From positions 186,001 through 250,000 of the forward strand of contig QEYB01001157.1 in assembly GCA_017562135.1 (NCBI GenBank): 64,000 nucleotides of DNA, read 5' to 3'. A model generated the notes under the pieces. It did no database searches, had not been told where the DNA came from, and worked only from the letters and a program-made list of their open reading frames with translations. The position numbers were made by a program, and so were the translations under genes. The DNA comes from Dipylidium caninum. Lineage: Eukaryota; Platyhelminthes; Cestoda; Cyclophyllidea; Dipylidiidae. This document shows positions 1 to 13,000 of the stretch, in pieces (the first letter of the stretch is position 1; every line of letters starts with the position of its first letter).

Positions 1-1609
1 CGACGAGTGACTTTAATTAAGCACCTCAGCCTGCGCCCGCCCGCCTGCCTGCCTCGCCTTCGCCCCTCTCCGAGGCCGCGGTGGAAGTCCACTTCAACAG
101 TTCGTGTCTTCTCATTGAGTCCCTCAAACTGACGGGGAGTTGCGGTCGAACCACCCGAGTGCACCCGCATTGCGGCTTCCGGGTGCGAGTGACGGTGCCC
201 TTCCGTGTCAGCTGAAGAACCGAAAACGATACAAACTGCGTCTACGGCGTCGTCGTCGTCATCGTCTTCGCAGTCATGGAGATGCGAAGGGATCCGCGCG
301 ACCGCATATCGCCCGTCCACAAGCAACGCCTACACAGTGAATGAGGTCCCCCGCGGTCGCAGTCCCCCCTCGTGGCTCGCCTCCGGCCTGGGCGTCGGCA
401 CAGCTGGAATTTGGACTCGCCCTTGGACCAGTCGCCACGTCTGTGCCAACTCGTCCTCACGGCATTGTGTGCAGAGTGATTGGCAGAGAAGACTCGCTTT
501 TAATAGCTGATATGGCAAAAGAGAAGCTCATAGGTTCCACACCCGGTGGAATCGCAATGTGCGAATTTATTGCGTTCGCTCGACAAGTCTTCCGCAGGAC
601 TAGTGAATTCACTGCCAATCGTCATTTTCTGCTGTCGTTCAAACAGCCATGAGACGCGGCCAGCCACGTTGGTCGACTCCTGATGGTTGAAGCTACTGAT
701 TAGGGGAAAAAGAAGAAATAGATTATTTTGGTGTTTTTTGGCAAGCGGCGAAGTTGAGTGTTGAGGAGAATACGAACGGCTGGAGGACTGCTAACCGGAG
801 ACTCCTCGAGGACGCCGCGGAACTTCTATGGGTCTCGAGGCGTGTAGGCGGAGGGGGGAGAGCGTCACACTAGAACGGTTTTTGCTGGCTTCAGACGCAC
901 TTTGCTTTTGTCGCTTACCCTTGCGGTCCGAAAGACTGGAGGCGGAAGAAACGATGCTGTCAAGGAATTTTCGAGCCTTGGAGCACCACCCGTGTCAGTC
1001 GACATCCTCGTCGACGGGTCACTGCAGCAGATGGGGCAGACCGAAGGCGGGTCGTGGAATTCCCCGTGGAGGCGCCTCAATGAGGGAAAGGGCTGCCCCA
1101 CCGCATGCATGCGTCGACGGTTGCAAGGGAGTGAGGCTGCGGTGGTTGAGGTCGAAATCCGCAGTAGCTGAATCTCGCCACTTAGCCTTCTTGCACTAGG
1201 TCCTGCGTCATTTATATCCGCATTTTTTGGCCCTCCGGTTGCCCCTCCCCGCTCTCCGCCCCGCACCCTTATCATCTGCCATCCGGGGCAGTGGTCACAG
1301 GAGAGGGTCCACAGTTGGGACAACGGCTAATGCGCTACGGCCATTGCCCTCCTGCTGCCAGACGCACTACTGAAACAACGTCTTTGACTGACTCTGTAGA
1401 GGCGCTCCTGCCAGCTTGTGTCTTCTCCGATGCCTCGCATGCAGCGTTTTTTTCATCCAAAAATGCTTCCGTTGCCCCCTTTTGCCTCCTTAGCCGGAGG
1501 GGAGCAACGCATGGATCCCCACTGGGAGTGAATCGGTTCTTGTTGAATGCCATTGATGGCCGCTTTGTCTGGACCCACACTTTTTCAACCCCCGCTTTTG
1601 ATGTTTCAG
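1..1609. other. Upstream or intronic sequence, no supported gene
   Basis: No Ig-domain, signal-peptide or other recognisable coding exon was found in this GC-rich stretch. The short open frames on both strands resemble no protein I know and overlap each other, as chance frames do. The first supported exon of the LAR-type gene starts at 1610 after a splice acceptor and already encodes Ig domain 2. This stretch is therefore most likely intron, with Ig1 and the signal peptide further upstream. Confidence 0.5.
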
Positions 1610-4600
1610 CGGCGCCCCCGGGGTTCCCTCGGTTTCTCAACGTCTTCTCCGTTATCGTGGCAAAGAAGAATGACAACGTAGAACTGGAGTGTCGCACTCA
1701 GGGCGAACCTTCCCCCGTTGTCCGGTGGTTCAAGGACAGCGTCCCCGTTGATCCACCAACACCCGATTCCTGCTGACGGGTATGTCCACAACTCGTGCCT
1801 CTGTGCCCCTCAACCCCGTGTGATGCCACACCGCTGCGTGTGGACCGGTCCTAACTGTCCGAGAGTGGGCGATTGTGCTCTGTCCGCGCCAGTAGCACGC
1901 CGTGATCACCAGCTTAGCAAATATTGACTTTTCGCAGTCATCTGCCCTTCCTAACGGCGGTTTCGCGTTCTAAACAGCTGGATGTTGACCTTTCGAATGG
2001 GTAGGCGGAATGGAGTAGCACCCGCCCCCTTTACCGCAGCCGTGAACACGTCCTTCTCCTCCTCCATGGTTGACGGCCGGCTCTTGGGGATGAGACGAAG
2101 CCCTGAAAGGCCAAATTCAGGGCAAGAAAAGCACAATAGACTGGAGATTGGACAATGCAAGGTCAAAGATTTGCTAGAATAAGGCTTCACCGACAGACAT
2201 CAGTGGAGGCCGCGAGGTGAGGCGAAGGATGTCACCCAATTGCCTGCGATCCACTCCTGTTCAACGGGACCACACGTCGCGAAAGGCCTTCGGACTGGCC
2301 GACCACCGTTCGTATTCCACGAGTATGTATGCGACGCGAGGCAGGCCGGCCGGCCGTAGTGAGAGGTTGATGGCGAGTTGGAGATTTTTCCCTCTAGTGA
2401 GGGTCATTTACCGGGAAGTAACGAGGAGTTGAGCGTGACAAGCGTGCTCTGCTGCCGAACTCGTCAATAATTAATGGAACAGAGCTTTGGAGGAGGAGGA
2501 GGAGGAGGAGGATGAGGACGAGGAGGAGTCTTTTGTGATGTCTAAAGGCGATTGGAGGGACACGAGGATTGAATTGAATGCCTGCTACAAAGGCACTCCT
2601 TCGTAACTTGCGCAGGCATGGCTCGAAGAAAAGGAGACGCTTTGCGTCCCCATACACCAAATTAATCTTCGAGGCGGAGGACAACGGAAGGATGAAATAG
2701 TGCAGTTGAAGCTGTCAAGAAGCGACTGGCCTCGTGACCGTGGACAGTGGAAAGAGGAAAACGGGGCACAAAAATGCCACGCATTGCACTCTCTCCGATG
2801 TTGACAACTAAAAAGAAAGGTCGGCCAATATTTGTTTCCCAGTGCATTTCTCGCCGCCTTGAGCGAGGGAGAAGGTGAAGTAGAGAAAAGCGCCAAGAAG
2901 TGGCACTTTAAGGCAGCCCCCGTGGTCGTGAGGGTGGAGGGCCATGAGAGGAGTGGATGCGACGTCTCCTTCCCAGCAGAGCATCGGAAAGGCCTGTCCG
3001 GAAGGAGAGTAGAGTAATTTGAGGCAAATCTTGTCTCAAGTCAGATTATTGGAGGAGGAGCGAAGTAAAAATTGGGCTGGACAAACCTACTTCCCCCCCG
3101 AATAAGCGGATGGACGAAATCCGCCCTTGCAGGCGTCCGACCGCGCCTTGACACTAGTTCGGCAGCGACAGTTGAGTGCTGATTCTGTAAATTCATGCAT
3201 TCAAATGAAGTTAGAAGGTGGGAAAGTTGAGATTTGCCCGGACAACTGACCTCCTCACACGTCCGAAACGCGCTTTCCTTCTCTCTCCGGCCAACAATGC
3301 GTCCGCCGTCATGACAACCTGTCACACTTGCATTGTCAGGCCCCGTCACGTCCCCGATTCAGACGGCGGACAGCTCATCAGCCTCGAAACGCCGTTGAGA
3401 ACGAGGAACGACTTGCCGCTGGAGTTTATTCCACATCCGCGTGCACCAACCTTCACACACACGCACAATTAAGTGTGATATCAAGATGATATCTTGGCAT
3501 AATTTTTTCACATCAACGGTGTTAGAAGAGGGAGTTTTTAACCACCCCTTCGGTTGGCTCCTAGCCTCCCGCCCTCCGCCCCACGTCCTCTCCCGAGATG
3601 GCTGAGAGATAAGGCAATCGAGTGGCTTTTTATGCCAAAATTTTTCTCTTATATGCTCGGCTGGTTTGGGTAAACAGTCAAACAACAAAGTCGGCGCGTT
3701 GGCGCTCACTGCGTTGGCCTCGCTCCATTAAGTAGGTGCAAAATTGTGGGGGCCTCCTGCTGCTTCACCGCCTCCAGGTCGCCCACCCGACTACCTCGGC
3801 CACCGTTCCAGTCGAAGTTGATCCACGCTCCACTCGCAGCCTTGTTATACGCCTCGAAGGCGGCAGAGAACGCAAACTCCTCCTCGTCGAGCTTTGTGCT
3901 CCGCCCGCATAGCGGAGGGGGAGGGGGAGGGTGAGGGGGAGGGCGAGGCGGTGACGGTGACGGTGGCGGTGGCGGTGGCGGGTGGAAGGACGGTGGGACG
4001 GAAAGGCGGGCGTGAGGACGCGGAAAGCACTTAGACACACTTTATGAAAGGATGATAAGAGCTGCTCTTGCCTTCCCCTCGCCCCTCCTCCACCCACCCC
4101 CCTCGGTCCCCTTATTTATTGCGCCTTTTAACAAAATGGCCACAATACAGCATCGGCACACACGCATACACACGCACACACACAATGGGGATGAACGAAT
4201 CTTTTGTTAAGAAGTGATTGAAATCACCTCGTGCATTTCCTAGCTCTCTCTCCCTAGCTCTCTCTCTCTCTCTCTCGCACCCTTTCGATCTTTCCTCACT
4301 TCCCTTCCCTTCCCTTCGCTCCTCTTCCTCTCCTCCCTCCTCGTGAGCGTAGATGTTCCACGGGCATTACAGTGCCACGGCTACGTCGGAGTGATTTGCG
4401 GACTGATGAAGGAATGGTCGGCGAGGTTCGTGGGGTGATTAGATAAATGGCCTCGTGCACGGAGGTGCAAATGCTCACTGAGGGCCTTTCACGTTGTCGA
4501 AGGACCAAATTTCGTCTAAGGTGGGAGGGTCTGAGGAGGATTTTGGTAGAAAAGGGAACTTCGCTTTTCCTCCACCTTCACCATCACCTCCTCATGTCCA

Positions 4601-7013
4601 CTTAATAGTTTCAACTACCTCGTAAACGCGACTTCTTCTGCCATTCTCCTCCTCCTTCTCCTTCGAAAGGACCCACAGAAAGTCCCCTGGCCGACTAATC
4701 GCTTGATTAACGCACAAATGTTAAACGAAAGCTTTTATATCATTTTATGTAAGCCCAAAGTTCAACGTGATTGTTGTCGAATTCGCGGGGTTGAAGGAGA
4801 CTGGGGGCGGAAAAGCGCGTTGGAGGAGAGACAGTCTTCCGTGGAGGAGACAATTAAAATCGCGGAGGTTTCATCTTTCTGTGTACGGGTGTCGTGGCGT
4901 AACGAGGCTGCGAAAAATAATCTGCACACACGCACAAAGGATTTCGCATTTTTCTTTACACCGCGCAGAAGAGGGTTGGGGCGTTGGGGGGGGGGCTTCC
5001 GATGCTCTACCGTCTCCGTACTCAGCCCGCATTGAGCGTCTTTTATTGTCACCGCGGATGCTGCTCTGTTACCACCACCACCGCCGCCGCTAATGCCGCT
5101 GCTGCCGCTCTCGCTGGTGCATCAGAGACAGCAGCCGCTTTATAACCGCACTTAACTGGAGGAGGAGGAACAGCAGCAGCCTCAGCCCATCCTTCCTCCC
5201 ACCCTCCGCCTCTTTTCCTCGCTTTCCATCTTCGGCTCTGAGAGGGCTAAAACCGACCCGCCTCGTCCCCCGCCCACCTCTCAGTCCGCCCTGCACTGCT
5301 ATGGTCGTGACAATGGGGATATTCGTCCTTCGTGCATGTGCACTGCACGGAACCTCAATTGCCTCCTTGCCTCTAAGAGGCAACGCTCGGCCACCCCGAA
5401 ACCTCGCCTCTCCCAACGCCTCTCTCGCCCTCTTCAGCCCGTCGTGTGCGTGTCGGAGGCCGGTCCCGTTGTTCGTTGGCACGGAGGAAATCAAGCCACT
5501 CACAAAAAAGGACTGGTATCTCCTTTTGACACATTTCTGTCATTGTCCAGTCAATAGGAGGTTTTTCCACCACTTGTTACTATTTGGATACGGTTTGGCC
5601 TCACATCGTCACCTCGCCAGCTCCACTGCTCTCTTCATGGCTGACACGTCCACCGTCCGCTTTTTCCGTGTCGACCTTCACCGCGGACTCGCACACTGGC
5701 AGACAGGGGAGAGGGACGTTGAGGAGCTGAGTGAAGGAGACACTGGTGAATATGCGCAAGCCCCCACAGGAATCAAGGTGGGAGGAAACTGAAGTGGCCG
5801 TGACGATCTCTCCAAGGCAGGAACTCAGTTCCTCCCCGTGAAATGTTGCCCACGACTGGGTGATGGAGGACACTGACAGGAAAGACTTGTTTGCCATTGT
5901 GAGGCAGGGGGACAATCGAGACTCCCTCATAGGGCGATGTCATTTCCGACAGCCTGTCAATTCCTACCACTTGGGACATTTTTGGCAGTAACAATCACCG
6001 AATCTCGGTTTGACCAGTCAGGAATAAGAGGACGTTCACAACATACTCGATATAGAAAAACAAACCTGTCTGTGGGTTGATTTGCAACCGATTTGCCTTG
6101 CACGCATGGGCCACTTGTCTGATGATGTTGGTGAGCAGGCAGCCGAGCAGGCGAAAGAGGAGGAGAAGGAGGAGGAGAAGCAGAAGCCAGCGTCCCTGCC
6201 CTAAACGGTGGCGGTCTGATCCGGCGGAAGTGTCGAAGTGGTGGGCATCGCGTTGTGACAGCCTTTCCTCCGCCGCTCTTGTCATCATCGTCGTCAAATG
6301 CGCCTTTAAATCACCCAGTCCTTGTCACGCCACGACAAGAGGAATTTCCTTTCACCCTGAAGGGCTCGACGCTGTTTTGAATTAGAGGGGTGTGATAGGA
6401 GGGCTTCTGTTTACTTAACTCCTCCAACAGCTCATTGTTTCTATGGCCCTGCCCATTTGGAGGGGCTGTGGTGGAGGCGGTAAAGACGAAAAAAGCCACC
6501 ACTGCTTTGTCGGGTTCATTATTGCATGTACCCATCAGTGGGGATTAATACGCTGGGGAGGAATCCGGTGCACTCCCAGGAGGCCTTTTTAAGCCTTCAT
6601 CCCTTGTGGAATTAAGAGTCGCCCACAACTCGTCTCAAAATAGCTTCTTCGCGCGGGATTCAAGAAATGAACTGGCCAGTTGGGAGAAGAGCTGTCGTCC
6701 AATGTGAGGCGTTGGGCGCGTAGCGTGGAGGCGGCGACGAGGGCCAACAGGGTGGAAGGGCCATCCGAGGAGAGTGGATTGTCGGAGCCCCGCGCCGCCA
6801 GGGCCTGGGATAACCGCCCCACGCTTTCGCAACACGCGGGGACGGCGAGGGGGTGAGGCGGAGGAGTGAACTTACCCTTTCCGCTTTCCGTTTCAGCTGC
6901 AGGCAGCCTAAAAATCGCCCGACTGGTTGAAGACGACGAAGGCAAGTACGAGTGCACCGCGACGAATTCGCACGGCACGCGAATCTCGCCTGGCGAGAGT
7001 CTCATGGTCCGAG
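1610..7013 (+). CDS. LAR: LAR exons for Ig domain 2
   Basis: Two exons, 1610-1779 and 6897-7013, build one I-set Ig domain. The first carries the B-strand cysteine ([13 protein letters not shown]) and the C-strand tryptophan (WFKDSVPVD), which matches Ig2 of vertebrate LAR (WFKD.LPVD). The second carries [16 protein letters not shown], with the tyrosine-corner motif and the second cysteine, again like LAR Ig2 (ATNSAGTR). The 6896 acceptor and the 1779 donor join in phase 1. The first exon breaks frame just before its donor: a stop appears at 1774, but one extra base near 1752 would restore a sensible TNTRFLLT strand. The 5.1 kb intron between them is among the largest here. Confidence 0.9.
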
Positions 7014-10000
7014 GTAAGGCAGTAAAAATCCGGCAAACGCGGATCACCAAAGACTGTCTTTTGGTAAAACGGCTGCATCAGCGAAAGGCTAACCGGTGTC
7101 ACCATCGCCGATTCCACCGTCGCCTGGTCGACGGCTTTGCGCAACTCCTCGTCCCTCTGTGCGGTGCCAGACGACATGGGGCGAATTGTAGCGGGCGAGG
7201 CAGCGTTAAGCCCAGCGTCTACTTCAAAGGGAAGCAAATTTAATCCACCAAAATTAGATCAGAATGTGCTAAGTGAATTTAGGCGAGTGAATCCACCATA
7301 TATTGGGAGTCTCTTAGCTGCTCTCGAGTTTGGTCTGGGTGTCCGGGCAAAAAACAGAAGGCTGCACTTTCCGTCGGACATTAGAAGTGTTTTTAGCAGA
7401 ATCCGATGTCCCCGTGAAGAAGTCGACTTGCTCTCCAGCCTGGCGTGAACAGCCGCGGCGTTGTCCAGTCTCGCCTTTTGCGGAATTGGCCGTCGTATCT
7501 CGCGGTTGACGCCCATCTCGGCCTGTGACCGCCTTTTCCGGCTGCAACTTCGCCTCCTCACAAGCATTTCGCCTTCCACGTATTCGTGAGTGTCGTCTCA
7601 GACGGGCCCGCAGCCGCCACTTGCGAGGCGCGAGGCGACTTTCGCGGTCGCTGACGCGTCCTGTGCCGCCGTTGGGAGCCACCGGCTGTCTCCATTTTGG
7701 ATGGAGGGGGGGGCAGGGGGGGGCGGGGGCAGGGGCAGGGGCGGATGAGGAGTCAGCTCGGTGGTTTTCGGGCTTACGAGGTCGGGCAGAGAGGAGCAAA
7801 ACAGCCTCGACGCGCGTCTGTTGGCACCGCACAGGCCTTTGCACGAATGCCGCGGTGATTGCTGCAACTCGCCGCGTGGAATGTCACCCCACGACGAGAC
7901 TGCGCCACTTCTCCTAAAAACGATCTTCCTTTTTATAGAAGATATTGAAGAGGCTCTGCAGCTCATAGCCCTCAAAAGTAGGTCCCCACTGTCCAGTTTG
8001 CGTGCGCTGAATGACGATGGGATGGAGGAATGACTGCTCGGATGTGGGAGGCGCGAATGTCACTCGATTGCCCTCTGTCCTTTGCATGCCGCCCGGCTTT
8101 CTTGACTGTCTGATGGACGCAAATTGCAGCCACGGCCACAATGTGACCCACCTGCTTGCATGTTTGATTTTGGCATATGACATTCAGTCCTCCGTTCCCT
8201 GTCTTCTCCCGGCCTGCTCTCTCTCGCTCTCCCTCCCCACTTCTTCCTCGGATGAACTGGCAACTTTCGCAGCCGCTGCCGAGTCCACTCGACTCGAGCC
8301 TCGTCCGCGGCCTATTCTGGCCCACTTTTAGACCGCTGAGGGCACTAGTGTGAGTGTCAGAAGACATGGGAAAATACGTTGGTCAGGTGATTTAGTTCCC
8401 ATTATTCGGTGTCGAGAGCTTCACCAGCTGGCATACAGCGCCATCGTCTCTACCGTCTATGTGAATTCCTCTTCTCGTCGGCGCCGTCGTCCTCGGCCGT
8501 GACACCCATGGAATGACGACTGCCACTAAGTCAGACACTGTTAGACCCGAGTCGACCGACACTCGACCCGCCTCGACCGTCGACGGCGTCAGCGGTTGAG
8601 AGGCAGGTCGTGACGACTGGAAGGTGGAGCACCGTTCTGATATGAGCTACTCCCGTGCATTTCATTTGCCGAGCAGAGCGGAGGATCACTTTAACCTCAC
8701 AGACGGAGAACAAAGGGGGGGGGAGATTGTGTTGCCTCTTGCCATGGCTTGTGCACGCGTATTCTGCCACTCGTCTCCTTTTTTGTGATATCGCGACAAC
8801 GACAACGAGGAGGAGCAGGAGGAGGAGGAGGAGGGAAAGGAGGGCAAGAACCACCGACATCTTGCCGTCGCTGCACATTCCCCATTTATGCTCTGCCCTG
8901 TGTCACACCTGTCTTGTGGAGTCATTTATTGGTCGATCACAAGGGGGGAAGCCCAGGAAGCCTTGACTCCGCGCCCCAGCTCTGGTCTCCTGGTCAGCGA
9001 AGTGGTCGAGTTGACCTTAAGAATGCCAAATTATAATCTGCTCGGTCCCATGTTTGCTGACAGAAGGGATGCTAAACGGCAACTGAGGCGGGGTTGGGCG
9101 ACTGTCAAAATGATGCTAATTTCCTCAACTTGCGTTTAAGTCCATCCTAAGGGGAGGAGGCTGTCCACTGCGGTATCTGAGACGCCACTTGCCCCCTCCC
9201 TCGCCCTGCCACGGTCTCCCTTCCGGAGGTTTGCGCCTTTCCGGCGAGCCCCTTCCCGCTGCTCTGTACGCCTTCCTGGTTTTGGTTTGCGAATGCTCCT
9301 TCACCTTTATGTGCCGCGGGAACAATGAGGCCAACGACCAGAATGACATGAATGTGTCCTGCAAGTTCCGGTTTGGCCTGTTTGTTCTTGCGTTAATGAG
9401 ACTGCCGGAGCGCCTCTTTCTCATTTTCTCGTGACGCTCGACTAAGCCTTCCCCATTTCTCCCCCTCCGCCAGCCGAGCACTTCCGTCCGCACTTCACCT
9501 CGATACCCGCAGCCCACCAGGTGGTCCCTCCGGGCGGCCAAATTTCCCTCGCCTGCACTGCGGTGGGTGTCCCGGTGCCCACTGTGGCGTGGTTTGAACA
9601 CGGTGTTCAACTCTTCCGCAACATGCTCGATCGCCAGCCGCCCGGGACAGCGAGGCTCCTGTTGACGAATTTGACGGAGTCGCGAAATGTCTCCTGCGAG
9701 GCCACCTCGGCTATGGGCCGGGCGACACACCATGTGGCTGTTGCAGTGAAAGGTTGGTCCTTGACAAATTTGACAACTAAAGGACACCTCCCGCTCGAGA
9801 ACAGACATCATCTAATTTTCTGAGTAGTCGCAGTGCCATTAAGCAGCCCCGAGACTTTCCGGGTTCTCACCTCGAGCCCGCTCGGCCAGCACGTATTCTG
9901 CAACTTTCCTTCCTGACCTCCAACCACTGAGGAAGCCGTCTACCACCTGGAATGGCTCGAATTACCACAGTGTCCAGAGCGGTGAATCTGACCACCAGCG

Positions 10001-13000
10001 GAACCCTGGCAATAGGCAGTAAAACGCCTAACAGTATAATGTCGCCTTTTTGGGAAACGGAAACTTCCTGCGCCACGCGCTTTGAAAGGTTGATGAAAGT
10101 AGGCACCCAAAAAACCGCCATTGTGGACTGGCGAATAAAACGGCCTTGTGTCCAATCGCGTGCATTTAGAAGTCGGTAGCCCCCATCGCCAACTCGTCTA
10201 CGTTTCGCATTGCAGTAAGCATCTACCTCGCGCCATCTAGACGGTTTCCACAGCCCTGCAGCTTTTTGGAGACGGGAGGATTATTCTAAGGGCTCACGCA
10301 CCGAGGAGGCCTGGGGTGAGGAGGTGGACAAGACATCTACTCGGCGATAAAGCTAATAATAGCAATGGGTGATGGGGAGGGGGGGAGAGGCAAATTAAAC
10401 CCTCTACTTCTGTGCAACGACTGACTGTTTGGCGACTGGAGAGGGAGAAAGGGGGAGCTGGGAGATGCCGAAGATGGAGTCGCTCGGCGTTCGGACGGAA
10501 GAAGTGAAAAGCAGTGGAGTGGAGCTTTCGAGCTCAGGGGGAGTGGAAAAGAGATTTTCTCGTGCTACCTCTCGCCGAGACTCGCTGCCTCCGGCTCTGC
10601 AGGTCTTGAGGGGAAAAAGGCGGAGAGCACGAGATTTCTGTCCATTGCAACAGCTAACAACGATAAAATCGGTCGCTCTTTGCATTCAAACGATTTAGTG
10701 GAGGAAATGTGAAGGGAGAGAGAGTCGAGAGCGGAGGCCATTGGCCCCTCAGAAGCGGCTATGGAGTTCACTTTGGTCCTCGACCGGGGGCAAACAAGGC
10801 AACTTGACGCGTTAAAATTCACGATGCAGATGAACTCTGTCGTCTAGGCAATTGAGGACTACTTCCACGGATCGACGTCCAAAATCGCTCAACGTCGTTT
10901 TCACCCTCCGGAGAGAAAGCGGCCGCGAAGTGGAAAATTTATACCGGTCTTTTTGACGGAACGGGGGAATATTGAAATTACAAGCTGATGTATTTACATG
11001 GGCTTTGAATTTGTGCAAAAGCGCTCCCTAGCTGTCCTCTGACTTACCAAGTCTGCTTCTGTTGCTTTCGGGGGTGAAAGTCGCCCAGGCAACCTGCTTC
11101 CAGATGCAGCCAGAGCGATGGTGAGCCCGTGGAAACCGAGAGCGGGCGCAGCGGACCGTTCGTTCGTTCGCGGCACAGGCTCTAGGGTGGTAGAGCTTGA
11201 GTGGATCCTCCACACTTGTGTGCCATTCTAAATGGCCAATTTATATTCTCGATTTAGAACAGATTTCTGATACCTAATCTCTACGACTTCATACTCATTC
11301 AGAACTTCCACCCACTCCGGGAGCGCCTCGGGTTGTGCAACAGCTCAGATCTGGCGAGATGAAACTCGCCTTTGCACGGCCGTCAGTCCACACCACCGGC
11401 AGTAGGATCTCGGCCCCGGATATCGCCGCGTTCTTAGTACAGTGGATAGAAAATGGCCACTTTCTGCCCGATTACCTCGATTCCATCTTGCCGGATATTG
11501 CCGCTGCCATTCAACCGATCGGCGGAGGCGGTGCTCTTTTTCTACCTCATTTGCCCGCAGCGACAACTGCTGTCCTCGTTCCCGAGGCGAGCAATCAGGT
11601 AGGGTTGGGAGGGAGGAGGGGAGGGCGCTAGTGGGGCGAAGGCAGCCCGCTCCAAACGAAGATTATCTGCTTTTGCTCCACAACCCAAATGTGAAGATTT
11701 GTTTCTCCACTTCTCGCTCACGCTCGAACAAATTTCGGGCGATAACATCGAAGCGCTGTCGGATGTGAATCTGCTCACTCCGTTCCCCCGGCATTGCCGC
11801 GTGATCCTCTGTCTTTTCCGGTGCACCGGAGTTAGCGACACCTCGGCGGTGAGGTGTTGGGACAAGCACCCACTCCCCGTTGAGAAGGGCACAACGAAAG
11901 CCTCCTCCTCCTCGGGAGTTTTGGCAGGCCAACCTCACCGCTGCGAGTGCCGCGATTAGGGCAAGGGCTGATGCCTGCGACGTCGTCAAATCACGACGCA
12001 GGCGAGAAAGCGATGTGAAATGAGGTGCTTTGCCTCAAAAGTTCTCAGCCGAGTGGTACAGCAATTCCCTCCTCTCCCAGCATGCACCGCTGCAAGCGTT
12101 GCGTTGCTTTTAAAACACCTCCGTCTTCCGAAGCCTCTTAATTCTGCGAGTGGATCAACTACGCATTCGGCGCAGACTTTCATTCTAAAAAGACGAGCAT
12201 GAGAGATGTGAATTTCACGAAGACCCAAGTTACTGCCATTTTCCCATGAGAAGCCAAAAAAGCAACCACCGGACGCAGAAAAGGTGGTTGGGAGACCTCG
12301 CGACCGACGGGCGGTGGTGGCGCATCTCCTCATAGACAGGCTGGAGCGCGTTGAAGGGATGTCGATGAGACTGTCCACGTTACAGTCGGTCAAGTGGACG
12401 TCTCCTCCTCTTCCCCACATTTGTCACGCTCTCTCGGCCACTAAAAGAGTAGATCACGGAGACGAAGTTACATATGAATGAGTGACTAGTGTGTGAATTC
12501 CGAGGGGGCAACGGAGGCATGTGTTTTCACACCCGACTGTTTAATGCGCTTTGTCCCCAGACGGGTGGAGCTCACGTGAAGTTGATAGACATGAAAACAC
12601 AGTTCCATTGGCGAGAGGATGGGGAGAGGCTGGATGTGCCCTCGCCTCTCCGTGTCCACCTTCCTTTGCACTGCTTAAAGGCTAATAAATTCGCTTTCCG
12701 ACGATTGGGGGAAGAAGGCGGGAGCGCAGAGAATGGGTGGACTACACTGATGCCGTTGGGATCCCATTCTCCCGTCGTAGGTGTCCTCGCACCTACCTAA
12801 AATGCGCCCCCCGGACAGCCTCGACTGAGTCCAGGCAGACAGGTCAGCGGAAGTTGCACACCCTGTCCTCCACTCCTGTGTGGTGGCGTTTGAGCTAATT
12901 CCACTTACCTGTCTGATGAAATCCCACTTACGCTACGTATTTAAACTAAAAGAGTCGAAATATTGCAAAGTTGAGCGCAAAGAGGTGAGTTTATTCCTAC

